Shown one piece after another: positions 62,686 through 64,000 of a stretch of 64,000 nucleotides of DNA; position 1 is the first letter of the stretch, and each line of letters starts with the position of its first letter. This DNA is from Microbacterium sp. LWS13-1.2 (GTDB lineage Bacteria > Actinomycetota > Actinomycetes > Actinomycetales > Microbacteriaceae). Under the pieces are notes generated by a model that saw nothing but the letters and a program-made list of their open reading frames with translations, had not been told where the DNA came from and ran no database searches. The DNA is taken from the NCBI RefSeq assembly GCF_040144835.1, contig NZ_CP151632.1:1240001-1304000 (forward strand). Reading direction: 5' to 3'. Position numbers and translations under genes: made by a program.

Positions 62686-64000
62686 TTACTGCTGGATGAT
62701 GCGGTCGAGCGTTCCGGGCGCGTACGGGCTGTTCGCGCTGAGGTACGCAGCGAACGCGTCGATGTCGAGCCCGCCGTAGTACACGTTGCCCGCCGCCAGG
62801 AACGTCGGGAACCCATCGCCGCCGCCCGCGAGGAAGTTGTTCGTCACGACGCGATACACCGTCGTGTCGACCAACGGCTCGCCGTTCAGCGTGACCGTGC
62901 CGAGCGTGGTGCCGGAGTACGTGTAGGCGAAGCCCTCGCTCACCTGCAGGATCTTCGGCTGGGCGGTGTTCGGGCCGCTCCACTGCTGCACCAGCAGCTC
63001 CTTGATCTGGGCACCGGTGAGGTCCAGCGACACGAGGTAGTTGTTGAACGGCTGCACGTTGAACGCCTCCTCGTAGGTGACGTCACCCGGCGCTTCGCCC
63101 CACGCCGACGCACTGTAGGTGAGATCGGTGCGGATCCCGCCGGGGTTCATCAGCGCGATCTGCGGTGCGGCGTACGGCCCGATGACGCTCGGGTCGGCCA
63201 GCTGGGCGTCGGCGATCAGATCTCCGAGCGCCGACTCGCCGCCCGCGTTGGGCACGCGGTTGATGTCCGACGCGATCGAACCGATCACCTCGCTCGCGAT
63301 CGGCGCGACCAGTTCCTTGTACTTTGCGATCAGATCGGTCTCGGCCGGGTCCTTGTCCACGTTGCGCGTCACGAGCATGTTCTCGCTCGTGACAGACGTG
63401 CGCACGATGTCCTGCGTGCGGCGGTCGTACGAGAGATTCGTCTCGGTGTACAGGCGCCCGAACGAGGAGGCGGACGTGACCATGCGGCTCTGGCCCGCGG
63501 GGTCCGGGATGTTGCAGACGTACGGCGCGTGGGTGTGCCCCGACACGATCAGGTCGATCGCCGGATCGAGGTTCTGAGCGATGGGGATGATCGGGCTGTT
63601 CGCCGCGATCTCCGCCCCGTTGCCGCAGGCCGCGTTGTAGGCGGCGCTCGACGGAGGTGTGCCGCCCTGGTGGATCAGCACGACGATCGCGTTCACGCCT
63701 TGGGCCCGGAGCACCGGCACCAGGGCGTTCGCGGTTTCCACCTCGTCCTTGAAGTCCAGGCCGGCCACACCGGAAGCGGTGACGATGTCGGGGGTCTCCT
63801 CGAGCGTCATGCCGATGAAGCCGATCTTGGCTCCTCGCACATTCTCGATGGAGTACGCGGGGAGGATCGTCTCGTTCGTCCCGTCGTAGACGACGTTCGC
63901 CGCGAGGAAGTCGAAATCGGCCCCGGCGAAGGAGCCGTCCGGGCACGAGTTCTGGTTGTTCGCGCCGTCGCCGTCGTCGATGCAGCCGCCGTTCGCCATG
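62686..64000 (-). CDS. Bifunctional metallophosphatase/5'-nucleotidase, 5' part beyond the window
   Basis: At least 438 residues of the C-terminal part are present; the Met at 63999 is internal, and the N-terminal signal peptide and first metal motifs lie to the right. Visible parts are a metallophosphatase end with VSGHTHAPYVCNIP, then the 5'-nucleotidase C-terminal substrate domain with MNPGGIRTDL, NVQPFNNYLVSLDL and NFLAGGGDGFP. Such enzymes are secreted and dephosphorylate nucleotides or sugar nucleotides for phosphate and nucleoside supply. The protein ends with no cell-wall sorting signal. Confidence 0.9.
   Translation of the reverse strand, partial: MANGGCIDDGDGANNQNSCPDGSFAGADFDFLAANVVYDGTNETILPAYSIENVRGAKIGFIGMTLEETPDIVTASGVAGLDFKDEVETANALVPVLRAQGVNAIVVLIHQGGTPPSSAAYNAACGNGAEIAANSPIIPIAQNLDPAIDLIVSGHTHAPYVCNIPDPAGQSRMVTSASSFGRLYTETNLSYDRRTQDIVRTSVTSENMLVTRNVDKDPAETDLIAKYKELVAPIASEVIGSIASDINRVPNAGGESALGDLIADAQLADPSVIGPYAAPQIALMNPGGIRTDLTYSASAWGEAPGDVTYEEAFNVQPFNNYLVSLDLTGAQIKELLVQQWSGPNTAQPKILQVSEGFAYTYSGTTLGTVTLNGEPLVDTTVYRVVTNNFLAGGGDGFPTFLAAGNVYYGGLDIDAFAAYLSANSPYAPGTLDRIIQQ

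Overview
The window is a high-GC actinobacterial chromosome segment with very strong G/C preference at third codon positions. It is most likely from the Microbacteriaceae and probably Microbacterium or a close relative. The support is gene content: LexA-boxed imuA'-imuB-dnaE2, a DtxR regulator, the cold-shock/DUF3027 pair, the helicase-associated/XPB helicase pair and serC. Family-typical palindromic repeats point the same way. The genus is inferred, not proven. I saw no tRNA, rRNA, insertion sequence, phage gene or CRISPR array. Two genes run off the edges: a sulfatase on the left and a 5'-nucleotidase on the right.

Bases 1-9221 are a sulfated-glycan locus. It has a lipoprotein solute-binding protein, four sulfatases with the CxPxR maturation motif and a GH3 glycosidase. 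None of the sulfatases nor the GH3 has a signal peptide. The likely scheme is therefore import of sulfated oligosaccharides followed by desulfation and cleavage in the cytoplasm. The divergent promoter carries a perfect 15-bp-arm inverted repeat. Next come a DUF1254/DUF1214 protein, a large LuxR (MalT-type) regulator and small conserved genes (9358-14377).

Bases 14437-30216 look like a dormancy/hypoxia survival island built around a DosS/DosR (DevS/DevR)-type two-component system at 18792-21151. Around it lie a zinc alcohol dehydrogenase, glutamate decarboxylase, a PPOX-fold flavoprotein, a tandem universal stress protein, an SDR, PEP synthase, a flavodoxin, a CPBP protease and a P-type cation ATPase. 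Seven sites resembling the mycobacterial DosR box (GGGAC-N4-GTCCC) lie in the gaps, mostly 55-115 bp upstream of start codons. This is the most coherent regulatory signal in the window. A LysR/flavoprotein pair with its own palindromic operator follows (30578-33312).

Bases 34401-41529 hold the DNA-damage mutasome imuA'-imuB-dnaE2 behind a perfect LexA box. The operon is unusual. A six-unit array of palindromic repeats (five units with a 129-bp period) separates imuB from dnaE2. A related element sits in frame inside dnaE2, and imuB has a low-complexity insertion of about 100 residues.

Bases 41629-47572 carry PPK2, an HNH nuclease, an M23 peptidase with a long structured leader, a DtxR/IdeR-type regulator, a DUF5655 gene and a DUF559 gene bracketed by five copies of another palindromic repeat. 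SerC follows. Then comes a TetR-controlled peptide-type ABC importer plus GH3 beta-glucosidase operon (48766-57471), apparently placed within an otherwise core neighbourhood. The right end has DUF3027, a cold-shock protein, a small membrane protein, the helicase pair and a secreted-type 5'-nucleotidase.
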